From an uncultured Eubacterium sp. (GTDB taxonomy: Bacteria > Bacillota > Clostridia > Lachnospirales > CAG-274): a DNA stretch of 64,000 bases. Positions 17,093-26,128 of this stretch are shown one piece after another. The DNA is taken from contig URXK01000004.1 in NCBI GenBank assembly GCA_900551755.1, positions 76,193 through 140,192 on the forward strand. The letters are read 5' to 3'. Each line of letters opens with the position of its first letter. Positions within the stretch are counted from its first letter, which is position 1. Below the pieces are notes generated by a model. The model was given only the letters and a program-made list of their open reading frames with translations. It was not told where the DNA came from and did no database searches. Made by a program: the position numbers and the translations under genes.

Positions 17093-18773
17093 AAGTCTTA
17101 CCTCCCTCGTTTAAATCTCTTAATATAATCTTTATATTGCCGTTTTCAAGTTTTGAATTAACATATTTTCTCCAGTTTTTATCATCTTTTTCTGGATAAT
17201 CAAGATTTTCAGCAAAGCTATGCCAACGAGTTTCCTTTCTTGCCTTTAAGTGAGCAATTACACTTCTACAGACAACAAGTCTTTCTCTAAGTTCATATAT
17301 ATACATAAGCTCCTGAAAATCTGACGCTTTAAGATTTTCTGAAAGAGAAATAAGTTTAACAATTTTGTCATCAGCAATATTAAGCTGTTTTTCATTAAAT
17401 CTATAATTTGTTTTTATACCACCAGCATAACTATCCATTACAGTTTGCATTGCTTCTTCAAGCTGTTCTGTAGTAAACATAGGCTTGTTAGTATAAAGGA
17501 ACTTAACTACTTCGTCCTTATGATTATTTATATCATTTTCATCAATATTGCTAACACTGCTGTTTTTAATATCTTCAACAACAGTAAGAGCAGCAATTTC
17601 ACCTTCAGCTAAAGCACCAGTAACATACTTTTGAGGGCAACCACCAGCAACATCACCTGCTGCATAAAGACCTTTTACTGTAGTTCTTCTATTAGTATCT
17701 ACCCAATAACCACTAGCAGTGTGACCACCAACAATGTAAGGCTCTGTACCTTCAATTTCAACATTTTGTTCAGAAGGATTTTTTCCAGACTCAATCCACT
17801 TAAGAGTTTGAGAAGGTGCCATATTAAGGTAAGCCTTTTTCAAGTCCTCACTTTGTTCTTCTGTTATTCCCTCTGTTCTTAAGTAGCAAGGACCTCTACC
17901 CTCAATATTTTCATTAACTGTACCATAAACTCTCTCTGATGTTGTAAGTCCGTATTTCTGCTCATAAACTTCACCAAGAGAATTAATCTGCTTAGCACCA
18001 ACACCCTGTGCCAATGTACCAGTTGGTGCAATAGTATCCTTACATCTTAATGCTATAAATCTCATTTCAAATGTAGTCATTTCAGCACCGGCTTTAATAC
18101 CCATTGCAAAACCGGCACCAGTATTAAATGGAGGATACCACATTTTGTGTCTTGAAAAACCTGGGTTGTTAGGCTTGTAAAGACCAGCAGCACCACCTGT
18201 TGCAATAATAACAGCCTTAGCCTCAATTATGTAGAATGTATCATTTTCAATACCAATACCATAAGCACCAAGTATTTTGTTATCTTTAACAGCAAAATCT
18301 GTAATATTGACTCTGTTTAAAATGTCAACATTATCTAACCCCTCAACAGCCTTTGCTATTATAGGCTTAATATTTTCACCATTTATTTTAAGGTTTCTGT
18401 TACCTCTTGTTACATACTTGCCATTTTCATCTTTCAAAATTACAAGACCAAGTTTTTCAAGTCTGTCTGTAACTTCATTAAGTTTTTCACTCATTGTTAA
18501 GAGTAAGTCACTTCTTACAATGCCGTCTGCGTCATTAGTTGCATAGTCAACATAATCCTGAGGCTTTCTGCCCTCAACAATATAAGCATTTAAGGCATTT
18601 ACACCAGCAGCAAGGCAACCACTTCTTTTTATGTGTGCCTTTTCACAAATAAGCACCTTAGTATCTGGTGACTTTTCATTAATAGTAAGTGCAGCATAAC
18701 AGCCGGCTGTACCACCACCAATAATAAGAACATCAGTTTTAATTCTTTCAGTTTTTAAGCTGTTTGTAGCCAT
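17073..18773 (-). CDS. aprA: AprA-like adenylylsulfate reductase alpha subunit (flavoprotein)
   Basis: This 566-aa flavoprotein is of the fumarate reductase/AprA family. FAD binding is shown by DVLIIGGGTAGCYAAL, and the family motif is in EKAHIKRSGCLAAGVNALNAY. It would reduce APS to sulfite plus AMP. AprAB is best known from dissimilatory sulfate reducers, but no qmo or dsrAB genes are here, and its neighbours (sulfate ABC transporter, cysDN) are assimilatory. The order cysA-aprA-aprB-cysD-cysN argues for a biosynthetic role. Confidence 0.9.
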   Translation of the reverse strand: MATNSLKTERIKTDVLIIGGGTAGCYAALTINEKSPDTKVLICEKAHIKRSGCLAAGVNALNAYIVEGRKPQDYVDYATNDADGIVRSDLLLTMSEKLNEVTDRLEKLGLVILKDENGKYVTRGNRNLKINGENIKPIIAKAVEGLDNVDILNRVNITDFAVKDNKILGAYGIGIENDTFYIIEAKAVIIATGGAAGLYKPNNPGFSRHKMWYPPFNTGAGFAMGIKAGAEMTTFEMRFIALRCKDTIAPTGTLAQGVGAKQINSLGEVYEQKYGLTTSERVYGTVNENIEGRGPCYLRTEGITEEQSEDLKKAYLNMAPSQTLKWIESGKNPSEQNVEIEGTEPYIVGGHTASGYWVDTNRRTTVKGLYAAGDVAGGCPQKYVTGALAEGEIAALTVVEDIKNSSVSNIDENDINNHKDEVVKFLYTNKPMFTTEQLEEAMQTVMDSYAGGIKTNYRFNEKQLNIADDKIVKLISLSENLKASDFQELMYIYELRERLVVCRSVIAHLKARKETRWHSFAENLDYPEKDDKNWRKYVNSKLENGNIKIILRDLNEGGKTYEHSNK

Positions 18774-18791
18774 ATTTTCACCACCTGTATA

Positions 18792-19850
18792 TTAAATAAT
18801 AATAGAGTTTTCTTGTAATGCTTTGTTTTCAAGAAGGTAGGCTTTATCTCCTGATGTAACAAACATTCTATAGATAAATACATTTACCTTTTCACCAGCA
18901 GAAATAATACTTTCATCAAGACCTCGTCTGGCAGTAAACACATTGTCACCTACTCTAACTGTAAGCTCAATATTATTTCCTCTAAAGGCTGACCTTTCAA
19001 CAATACCCTCTGATGCTGATGTACCATATTTTTGTACTTCATTTTTCTTAGTAACTCTTACAAATTCTGGTCTTAAAATTGCATTGTCAGCATTTTCAAT
19101 AGTATCAAATGTTTTAAAGCAACTATAATCTTTAATAAATGAAGTTTGACCAAAAAATGATGCTGTAAAAGCTGTTTTAGGATTTTGATAAATTTCAAAA
19201 GGTGTACCCTTTTGTTCAATTCTACCTTTATTAGTAATAATAATTTCGTCAGCAACCTCAATAGCTTCATCTTGGTCGTGAGTAACAAATATACTTGTTA
19301 CGCCAAGTTTTTCAATCATTTCCTTAAGCCAACTTCTAAGCTCCTGTCTTACCTTAGCATCAATAGCAGCAAAAGGTTCATCAAGGAGGAGGAGCTGAGG
19401 ATTTGGAGCTAAGGCTCTAGCAAAAGCCACTCTCTGTCTTTGACCACCAGAAAGCTGACTAGGGTATCTTTTGTCAAGTCCCTTAAGGCCAATAAGGCTT
19501 ATAAGCTCCTTAACCCTTTTGTCTATGTATTTTTTATCAGCCTTTTGAACCTTTAAGCCAAAGGCAATATTGTCATAAACAGTCATATATCTAAAAAGTG
19601 CATAGTTTTGAAATACAAAGCCAATTCCTCTTTTACTAGCTGGAATGTTATTAACAACCTTTCCATCAATAATTATATCACCATTATCAGGACTTTCAAG
19701 ACCTGCAATCATTCTAAGTATTGTAGTTTTACCACTACCACTAGGTCCTAACAAGGCTACAAGTTTACCCTTTTCTATTCCAAAGTTTACATTGTCTGAT
19801 GCTTTGTAATCACCAAAAACTTTATTTATATTTTTTAATTCAACATACAT
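18792..19850 (-). CDS. cysA: Sulfate/thiosulfate ABC transporter ATPase
   Basis: This 352-aa ATPase powers sulfate import. It has Walker A GPSGSGKTT, the signature LSGGQRQRVAFARAL, Walker B LLLLDEPFAAID and a switch histidine in FVTHDQDEA. The C-terminal ~110 residues are a TOBE-like domain. It overlaps cysW by one base. Confidence 0.96.
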   Translation of the reverse strand: MYVELKNINKVFGDYKASDNVNFGIEKGKLVALLGPSGSGKTTILRMIAGLESPDNGDIIIDGKVVNNIPASKRGIGFVFQNYALFRYMTVYDNIAFGLKVQKADKKYIDKRVKELISLIGLKGLDKRYPSQLSGGQRQRVAFARALAPNPQLLLLDEPFAAIDAKVRQELRSWLKEMIEKLGVTSIFVTHDQDEAIEVADEIIITNKGRIEQKGTPFEIYQNPKTAFTASFFGQTSFIKDYSCFKTFDTIENADNAILRPEFVRVTKKNEVQKYGTSASEGIVERSAFRGNNIELTVRVGDNVFTARRGLDESIISAGEKVNVFIYRMFVTSGDKAYLLENKALQENSIII

Positions 19851-20671
19851 TACGCATCCTTCCTTCCTCTGTATTCAACAACACTTCGTATAACAAGTAT
19901 AACTATTGCTGTCATTACCAGTATTGATGACACAGCGAAAGCTGGCACATACTGAAATTCATTAAAAAGTATTTCTACGTGGAGAGGTAAAGTATTTGTT
20001 TTTCCTCTTAAATGACCAGATAAAACTGATACTGCACCAAACTCGCCCATTGCTCTAGCAGCACATAACACAACGCCGTATAAAAACGCCCACTTAATAT
20101 GAGGGAAAGTTACCTTTCTAAATATTGTAAATCCACTTGCACCCATAAGAGCAGCAGCTTCTTCCTCATCTGTTCCCTCTGCCTCAAGAACTGGTATAAG
20201 CTCTCTTGAAATAAAAGGGAATGTAACAAATATAGTAGCAATTATAATAGCTGGCACTGCAAACACAACCTTAATGTGCATAGCCATAAGTATTGGATAC
20301 AACACACTTTGTCTACCAAAGGTAAGCATAAATATTAAACCAGCTATAACAGGAGAAACTGTTACAGGAACATCAATAAGTGTTGTAAGAAGTTTTTTTC
20401 CTTTAAAATCAAACTTTGTAACTGACCAAGCAGCAAATAAACCAAATATTGTATTAATAACTACAGCAAAAACTGTAGCCTCAAGAGTTAATAACAAGGC
20501 TCTAATTGTGTATTTATCTGTTACAGCATTTTTATATGCTCCCACACCTTGTCTAAAAGCCTCTGAAAAAACAATATACAAAGGAAGAATAAGGAATAAA
20601 AAAGCAAATATTGCACAAATTCCAATTAACAACCATTTAACAAATTTTGAGCTATTATCATTATGGTGCAT
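19850..20671 (-). CDS. cysW: Sulfate ABC transporter permease CysW
   Basis: This is a 273-aa integral membrane permease with about six hydrophobic segments. The EAA loop that contacts CysA is LEAEGTDEEEAAALMGASGFTIFRKVTFP, and the downstream GEFGAVSVLSGHLRG motif is typical of CysW. It pairs with CysT to form the channel. Confidence 0.95.
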   Translation of the reverse strand: MHHNDNSSKFVKWLLIGICAIFAFLFLILPLYIVFSEAFRQGVGAYKNAVTDKYTIRALLLTLEATVFAVVINTIFGLFAAWSVTKFDFKGKKLLTTLIDVPVTVSPVIAGLIFMLTFGRQSVLYPILMAMHIKVVFAVPAIIIATIFVTFPFISRELIPVLEAEGTDEEEAAALMGASGFTIFRKVTFPHIKWAFLYGVVLCAARAMGEFGAVSVLSGHLRGKTNTLPLHVEILFNEFQYVPAFAVSSILVMTAIVILVIRSVVEYRGRKDA

Positions 20672-20672
20672 A

Positions 20673-21506
20673 TTATCTTCCTCCCTTTACAATTTTGGCA
20701 CTTCTTGCTTGTACCATATTTATTAAAAATAATATAACAAAGGCAAACACTAACATTGCAAGAGCAATAGTTGTTGCACTAGCATAGTCAAATTCTTGAA
20801 GTTTTGACATAATTATTAATGGTGTAATTTCTGTTTTGTATGGCATATTTCCTGCAATAAATACAACACTACCATATTCACCAATACATCTTCCCATTGC
20901 AAGTCCAAAACCTGTTAAAACAGCTGGCATAATTTCTGGAAAAATTATTTTTCTAAATATTGTAAATCTGCTTGCACCAAGTACACCAGCAGCCTCCTCG
21001 TATGAGTAATCAAGTTTTTCAAGAACTGGCTGAACAGCTCTAACAACAAAAGGTATACCAACAAATATAAGTGCAATAGTAATACCTACCCTTGTATAAG
21101 CAATTTTGATACCAAACTTAGCAAAGAAACTACCAATTAAACCCTTATCAGCTGTAAGAGATGTTAATGCTATACCAGCAACAGCTGTAGGTAAAGCAAA
21201 AGGAAGCTCTATCATACCGTCTAAAACTCTTTTAAAAGGGAACTTGTATCTAACAAGAACCCAAGCAAGTATAACACCCATAACAGCATTAATAAATGAT
21301 GCAATAAAAGCTGTTAAAAGACTTACCTTAAAACTAGCCACAACTCTGTCATTAGTTATAACATCAATTATATCTGAAAAGCTCATACCTGCTGTATAAA
21401 TCACAAGTGATGCAAGAGGTATAAGCACTATAAGTGCAACCATTGTAATCGTAACACCTAAAGAAATTCCAAAGCCTGGTATTACTCTTTCATTTTTTTT
21501 ATTCAT
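20673..21506 (-). CDS. cysT: Sulfate ABC transporter permease CysT
   Basis: This 277-aa permease has about six membrane segments. The EAA motif is DYSYEEAAGVLGASRFTIFRKIIFPE, followed by GRCIGEYGSVVFIAGN, a CysT hallmark. It starts at ATG 21506, 16 nt after the binding-protein gene, and ends 2 nt before the cysW frame. Confidence 0.95.
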   Translation of the reverse strand: MNKKNERVIPGFGISLGVTITMVALIVLIPLASLVIYTAGMSFSDIIDVITNDRVVASFKVSLLTAFIASFINAVMGVILAWVLVRYKFPFKRVLDGMIELPFALPTAVAGIALTSLTADKGLIGSFFAKFGIKIAYTRVGITIALIFVGIPFVVRAVQPVLEKLDYSYEEAAGVLGASRFTIFRKIIFPEIMPAVLTGFGLAMGRCIGEYGSVVFIAGNMPYKTEITPLIIMSKLQEFDYASATTIALAMLVFAFVILFLINMVQARSAKIVKGGR

Positions 21507-21522
21507 TATGTATCACCTAACT

Positions 21523-22539
21523 TTAATTATAAATTTGGTCGAATACTCCACCTTCAGCAAAATGAGTTGCCTGAACCTTATCCCAACCGCCAAAATCCTT
21601 TATAGAGTAGAGCTTAACACTAAGGTCAAACTTATCTTTATATTCTTGAAGAATTTTATCATTTGATGGTCTGTAATAGTTTTCGGCAGCAATTCTTTGA
21701 GCCTCATCAGAATATAAGTAACTTAAATATTCAGTAGCAACAGCTCTAGTTCCTCTAAAATCGACTACAGAGTCAACAACAGCAACTGAAGGCTGAGCTA
21801 AAATACTAATACTAGGAGTAACAATTTCATATTTATCTGGATAATCTCTCATTGATAAATAAGCCTCGTTTTCCCAAGCAACTAAAACATCGCCTTGACC
21901 ATTTTCAACAAATGTAGTTGTTGCACCTCTTGCACCAGAGTCAAGGACAAGAACATTTTTGTATATTTTGCCAACAAAGTCTTTTATTTTAGCTTCATCA
22001 CCATTAAACTTTTCATTAGCATAAGCCCAAGCAGCCATATAATTCCATCTTGCACCGCCTGATGTTTTAGGGTTTGGAGTAATAACGCCAACACCATCTT
22101 TAGTAAGGTCGTCCCAGTCCTTAATATTTTTAGGATTGCCCTTTTTAACAAGAAAAACTATTGTAGAAGTGTAAGGTGAGCTATCATTTGCAAACTCATT
22201 TACCCAACCGTCCTCAATAAGTCCAGAATTTTGTATAGCCTTTATATCATATTCAAGAGCAAGTGTTGCCACATCAGCATCAAGACCGTTTGCAACTTCA
22301 AGAGCCTGCTTGCCAGAACCTCCGTGAGATTGTATAACCTCAACATCTTGTCCTGTTTTTTCTTTCCAATGCTTTGCAAATATTTCATTATATGATGAAT
22401 AAAGTTCTCTAGTAGGGTCATAAGAAACATTTACTATAGTAACCTTTTTATCATTTGCTGTGTCACAAGCTGTAAACCCTGTTGTCATAAGCATAGCTGA
22501 TAACAAAACACTAGTTAATCTAATTAATTTGTTTTTCAT
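21523..22539 (-). CDS. sbp: Sulfate-binding lipoprotein of the ABC transporter
   Basis: This is a periplasmic-type sulfate-binding protein anchored as a lipoprotein. From the ATG at 22539 it begins MKNKLIRLTSVLLSAMLM and has a lipobox-like GFTACD cleavage site. The frame extends to 22557, but AGAGG lies 7 nt before 22539. Family motifs are VSYDPTRELYSSYNE, GSGKQALEVANGLDADVATLAL and NPKTSGGARWNYMAAWAY. It is the first structural gene of the uptake operon and follows a short cysteine-containing leader ORF by 39 nt. Confidence 0.96.
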   Translation of the reverse strand: MKNKLIRLTSVLLSAMLMTTGFTACDTANDKKVTIVNVSYDPTRELYSSYNEIFAKHWKEKTGQDVEVIQSHGGSGKQALEVANGLDADVATLALEYDIKAIQNSGLIEDGWVNEFANDSSPYTSTIVFLVKKGNPKNIKDWDDLTKDGVGVITPNPKTSGGARWNYMAAWAYANEKFNGDEAKIKDFVGKIYKNVLVLDSGARGATTTFVENGQGDVLVAWENEAYLSMRDYPDKYEIVTPSISILAQPSVAVVDSVVDFRGTRAVATEYLSYLYSDEAQRIAAENYYRPSNDKILQEYKDKFDLSVKLYSIKDFGGWDKVQATHFAEGGVFDQIYN

Positions 22540-22578
22540 ATTCATACCTCTTTTCAAATTATTTCAATCATTTTTATT

Positions 22579-22656
22579 TCAGAGATAAAACCTACAACAC
22601 AGATTTTCTTCCATAGAAACAACAAAAAACATATTTTTAAATATTAAATTTTTCAT
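22579..22656 (-). CDS. Candidate 25-aa leader peptide with adjacent Cys-Cys codons
   Basis: A small ORF starts at ATG 22656 with GGGAGGA 6-7 nt upstream, stronger than the site of sbp itself. It encodes 25 residues ending ENLCCRFYL, with two consecutive TGT codons at positions 20-21. It lies between the operon promoter and sbp. In mycobacteria and other actinobacteria, cysteine-rich leader ORFs before sulfur genes sense cysteine through ribosome stalling. The same is inferred here; no terminator hairpin is seen between the ORF and sbp, so any coupling would be translational. Confidence 0.6.
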   Translation of the reverse strand: MKNLIFKNMFFVVSMEENLCCRFYL

Positions 22657-22899
22657 TGAATATCCTCCCATCTAAAAAGTGATAGCATTCACGAAGAAAA
22701 TATGATATAATTAAGTAATTGTAGTTGCAATTTTTATTTCCTACATTTTCGGTGTGAATAGTATGTTATTATATTACACCCCTATTTCTATTTTGTCAAT
22801 TTGTATATATGACAAATTTTTCCTAGTATTCATACCAAAATATTATGAAATATAAACAAAAAATAAAAGTCTGTAGCTTTTTCACTACAGACTTGTTAT
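22657..22899 (-). promoter_or_regulatory. Promoter region of the sulfate-uptake operon
   Basis: Minus-strand TTGACA (22794-22799) and TAATAT (22771-22776) are 17 nt apart, predicting a start near 22765 and a 108-nt untranslated leader before the short ORF. Upstream of the -35 element the plus strand has TTTTCCTAGTATTCATACCA (22818-22837), a candidate regulator site related to those at hemA and trx. Confidence 0.65.
22867..22894 (-). terminator. Hairpin terminator
   Basis: Perfect 10-bp arms AAGTCTGTAG and CTACAGACTT enclose an 8-nt loop; on the minus strand a T-rich run follows. It probably stops minus-strand transcripts coming from the 23.2-23.8 kb gene before the sulfur promoter. Confidence 0.75.
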
Positions 22900-23109
22900 A
22901 TTTCGTATTGTTTTATAGTTATATCTTACTATATTTTTTTGATTTTTATTGTGTATTTTGACATAATTATTAATTATATGTAGGTATACACAATTTACCG
23001 TCTATCATAATAAAAGTGTCGAAATGGTTTCCAACATTACCTATTACTTATTACCTATTATTCATTATTCCATTGACATTACAATTAATTACGGCTATAA
23101 TTAATTTAT

Positions 23110-23193
23110 GTGGTCGTGGCGGAATGGCAGACGCGCAGGATTCAGATTCCTGTCCCAGTTTTGGTGGTGTGGGTTCAAGTCCCATCGGCCACA
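23110..23193 (+). tRNA. tRNA-Leu (anticodon CAG)
   Basis: The 84-nt cloverleaf has a full 7-bp acceptor stem (GTGGTCG with CGGCCAC), D-arm GGCGGAATGGCAGACGC typical of leucine tRNAs, anticodon stem-loop CAGGA-TTCAGAT-TCCTG, a long variable arm and T-loop GGTTCAAGTCCC. The discriminator base is A, and CCA is not encoded. It is the only plus-strand gene among the surrounding minus-strand genes. Confidence 0.96.
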
Positions 23194-23207
23194 TTTCATT
23201 TCTTATA

Positions 23208-23753
23208 CTAATCTAAATTATATTTTATACTATCAACCCTGTTATTATTAAATGTTATAACAATTTTCCCCGGCATAGTCTTATAACTCAAAAAATTTTC
23301 TTCCTCTTCATCTGGTGTGCCTAATTTATTTATAATTTCTTTCTTATTAAGAGAATAAATACTTTTATCACTTACTAAAGATTTATACATTATTTGTCTT
23401 ACATAAGGCTTATTGTTCCATATTTTATATGAAAAATTTTGATATTTACTTGCTGTGTATGTATTTAATTTGCCAACACCTACTATTAATCCTAATGCTA
23501 AAATTATATACATTACAACAAAAAATATAAACTTGAAACAATTCTTATCTTTTATAATAGATATAATTAACATAATAGGAATTAAAATCAATAAAAAGAC
23601 GCAAACTATGTAAGGCACTTTAAACAAAGCACCATATTCATATCTCAACAAATCGTAGCCACCAAACAAATAAATAAGACCATCAACGCAAATAATGTAA
23701 ATTGAAAATACACATATACCAATAAGAATAGCCAATTTTATCATTTTACTCAT
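23208..23753 (-). CDS. Membrane protein of unknown function with SmpA/OmlA-like C-terminus
   Basis: I do not recognise a named family for this 181-aa protein. It has three predicted membrane helices (about residues 6-30, 48-70 and 75-95) and an outward or soluble C-terminal domain. That domain reads LNKKEIINKLGTPDEEEEN followed by a strand pattern ending NNNRVDSIKYNLD, which resembles the small SmpA/OmlA-like fold. It stands alone between the tRNA and another small gene. The N-terminus MSKMIKLAILIG gives a clear start. Confidence 0.75.
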   Translation of the reverse strand: MSKMIKLAILIGICVFSIYIICVDGLIYLFGGYDLLRYEYGALFKVPYIVCVFLLILIPIMLIISIIKDKNCFKFIFFVVMYIILALGLIVGVGKLNTYTASKYQNFSYKIWNNKPYVRQIMYKSLVSDKSIYSLNKKEIINKLGTPDEEEENFLSYKTMPGKIVITFNNNRVDSIKYNLD

Positions 23754-23840
23754 AATTTCACCCCTAGCACCTTTATTTACACATTCATTGTATCACTTAA
23801 AAATTTCAAAATCAACCAATATTACCACAAGATTTACAAC

Positions 23841-23873
23841 AAAAAGAGGACAGTCCTCAAAACAACTATCCTC
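23841..23873 (-). terminator. Hairpin terminator after the 24.0-24.4 kb gene
   Basis: GAGGACAGT pairs with ACTATCCTC (one mismatch); a T run follows on the minus strand. Confidence 0.65.
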
Positions 23874-23979
23874 ATACTTATTATAAAATTACAGCAAAAT
23901 AAAACCTTATTAAAATTATTTACAGGCACACAAATAACACCACACAAATTTCCATTTTATTTTACTTATATTCTTTAAA

Positions 23980-24414
23980 TTAATTATATTCTTTAAGCAA
24001 ACCTAAAATATAATTTCTTTCACTATCATCTCTCGCTTCACTTAGTCTAGTCTTTAAAATTTTAACTCTACCTCTTTCCGTCATAAAGCCATTTTCAACA
24101 AAAATCCTTTCTGACAAATTTCTTAAAGCCAAATTTCTAAATTTAGCATTCTTTAACAGCTTTACTGAACAATTATATGCTTTTTTTACCTGATTTGTAT
24201 TAATTAACACAAAGAAATAAGTATCATAAGCTCTTTCATTATCTTCAATTTCAATCAATTTTTTAGCTAAATACTGACTATCCTTAATTATCTCAGTATT
24301 ATTATTCCCCCAATATTCAAACACCAAACTTGTAATATATGCATATATATCATCTATCGTTAGTCCATTTTCTTTATTTAAAGCATTTAAAATTCTATTC
24401 ATTGCTCTACTCAT
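23980..24414 (-). CDS. Small helical protein of unknown function
   Basis: This 144-aa protein is not recognised. I use the ATG at 24414 (MSRAMNRILNALNKENG) because AGAGGAC lies upstream; the frame to 24447 would need a TTG without a site. It is rich in helices, with a pattern like tetratricopeptide repeats (DNERAYDTYFFVLINTNQVKKAY). No signal peptide or membrane segment is visible. It may be a scaffold or regulatory protein, but nothing in the context points to a role. Confidence 0.7.
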   Translation of the reverse strand: MSRAMNRILNALNKENGLTIDDIYAYITSLVFEYWGNNNTEIIKDSQYLAKKLIEIEDNERAYDTYFFVLINTNQVKKAYNCSVKLLKNAKFRNLALRNLSERIFVENGFMTERGRVKILKTRLSEARDDSERNYILGLLKEYN

Positions 24415-24690
24415 ATAGTACCGTCCTCTCACAATTTCTATTCCCAATTGTCCATTATATTATAACAAATATACAATAAAATGTACTTATTAATATACCA
24501 TAACAAATTGTATTTGTCACCAATTGTGGAATATTTTTAAATTATTTTATACAATATTCACAGTATTTTAAAACATCAAAATTGTTTTCGACAGTTTATA
24601 GTATAGTAGCAAAAAAATTATAACATATATACTTTAACACTTAAAGCCAATAAATTATACTTTAATACTAATTATTATTATTATTAAATA
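24415..24690. other. AT-rich gap between unknown gene and transporter
   Basis: The stretch holds upstream sequence for the small gene at its left and the 3' end region of the AEC transporter at its right. I see no RNA gene or extended repeat, only AT-rich sequence. Confidence 0.5.
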
Positions 24691-25614
24691 CTAATATTTA
24701 ATAAACTCTGCAATTATAATTACGATAGGTAAACTTAATGCTGATAGTAGGGTTGACACAGCATATAATTCAGAAGCATATATTGCATTTCTGTTATATC
24801 TTAACGCAAACATTGTTCCTGATGCGGCCACTGGACAAGCTACTTCTACAATTGAAGTCATTGTAAGAACATTATCAAATTTAAAAAGTTTCAATATAAC
24901 AGCACAAACTATTGGTATAACAATTAGCTTTAAAAAACAAACATAATATAATCTCCAATTTTTTAAGGCTTTCAAAAAATTAGACTGTGCCATTGTAATA
25001 CCAGCAACAAGCATAGCCATAGGTGTGTTCATATTTGAAATATGTGTAAATGCCTCATTAGCTTCCTTAAATACTTGTATCTTAAAACAAAAGCAAACAA
25101 TACCAAGCACAGCAGCAATGACACAAGGTGACAACACACCTTGCAATATAACCTTTTTATCAGATTTTCCTGTTATTAACATATAGCCTTGAGTCCACAA
25201 AAGTATGTTGAACACTGCTATATATGAGGCTAAATAAAACACGCCCTCTTGCCCAAACAAAGCACTTACAATAGGAATACCAATAAAACCACAATTAGAA
25301 TAAATAGCAGATATTCTTTCAATTTCAAAATCAGCAAATTTTTTACTAATAAGAAAATGGGCTATAATTATACCAACAATATGACATATAAAAGCAAAGG
25401 CAATTGAAATCCACAACTTTACAAATAGCTCTTTTGTAAATTCCATTTGAAAACCCATAAATATTACTATAGGATTGATAATAAGCAAAAGAACATTAGA
25501 AAGAGTGGCATTTCCTTCCTTAGAAACAATTTTTGTTTTATATGTAATAACACCAACAAACAAAATGATAAACATTACTATCATTTTTCTAAAAGCTATT
25601 ACAGCTAGTTCCAT
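24691..25614 (-). CDS. AEC-family transporter (auxin efflux carrier / malate permease type)
   Basis: This 307-aa membrane protein has about ten hydrophobic segments. The family features are NVLLLIINPIVIFMGF near the N-terminus and the mirrored half starting around TPMAMLVAGITMAQS. Members move organic anions such as malate, but the substrate here cannot be read from sequence. It is 11 nt downstream of the YbaK gene and thus the last gene of a purine-salvage-type operon. Confidence 0.88.
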   Translation of the reverse strand: MELAVIAFRKMIVMFIILFVGVITYKTKIVSKEGNATLSNVLLLIINPIVIFMGFQMEFTKELFVKLWISIAFAFICHIVGIIIAHFLISKKFADFEIERISAIYSNCGFIGIPIVSALFGQEGVFYLASYIAVFNILLWTQGYMLITGKSDKKVILQGVLSPCVIAAVLGIVCFCFKIQVFKEANEAFTHISNMNTPMAMLVAGITMAQSNFLKALKNWRLYYVCFLKLIVIPIVCAVILKLFKFDNVLTMTSIVEVACPVAASGTMFALRYNRNAIYASELYAVSTLLSALSLPIVIIIAEFIKY

Positions 25615-25625
25615 TGTAATTCTCC

Positions 25626-26114
25626 TTACTTAATAATATCCTCAAATTTTCCTTTGCACACTTTTATAAGGTCCTGCGGATTTAATATTATTTGAGAACC
25701 AATTCTTCCACCACTTATAATTATTTTATCCCAACTTTCAGCACTACTGTCTACTACTGTTTCGTACTGCTTTTTCATTCCTAAAGGTGTGCAACCACCT
25801 CTAATATAGCCTGTGATTTTGTTAATATCCTTAACGTGTATCATTTCAACAGATTTTTCACCAACAGATTTTGCAGCTTTTTTCAAATCCAATTCCTCAG
25901 CAATAGGTATAACAAAAACATAATATTCCTTGCTCTTGCCCTCTGTTACCAATGTTTTGTAAGACTGGTCAGGATTTTGATGATTATGTTCAGCAACAGT
26001 CATACCGTCTATAAATTCATCACATTCATAAGTATTTACTTCAAACTCAATTTTATTTTTTTCTAACATCCTCATAGCATTTGTCTTTATATCTTTATCT
26101 TTTGACTTAGCCAT
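25626..26114 (-). CDS. ybaK: YbaK/EbsC-type aminoacyl-tRNA deacylase
   Basis: This 162-aa editing protein hydrolyses mischarged tRNA, typically Cys-tRNA(Pro). It has the family features KTLVTEGKSKEYYVFVIPIAEELDLKK with the conserved lysines, and GYIRGGCTPLGMKKQ, a hallmark of YbaK. It lies 14 nt after the amidohydrolase gene. Confidence 0.93.
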   Translation of the reverse strand: MAKSKDKDIKTNAMRMLEKNKIEFEVNTYECDEFIDGMTVAEHNHQNPDQSYKTLVTEGKSKEYYVFVIPIAEELDLKKAAKSVGEKSVEMIHVKDINKITGYIRGGCTPLGMKKQYETVVDSSAESWDKIIISGGRIGSQIILNPQDLIKVCKGKFEDIIK

Positions 26115-26128
26115 TAATTATCTTCCTT

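Noticed and set aside
23016..23216. A 66-codon plus-strand frame covering the tRNA-Leu
   Set aside because: It runs through a complete tRNA cloverleaf and has no ribosome site or protein-like composition.
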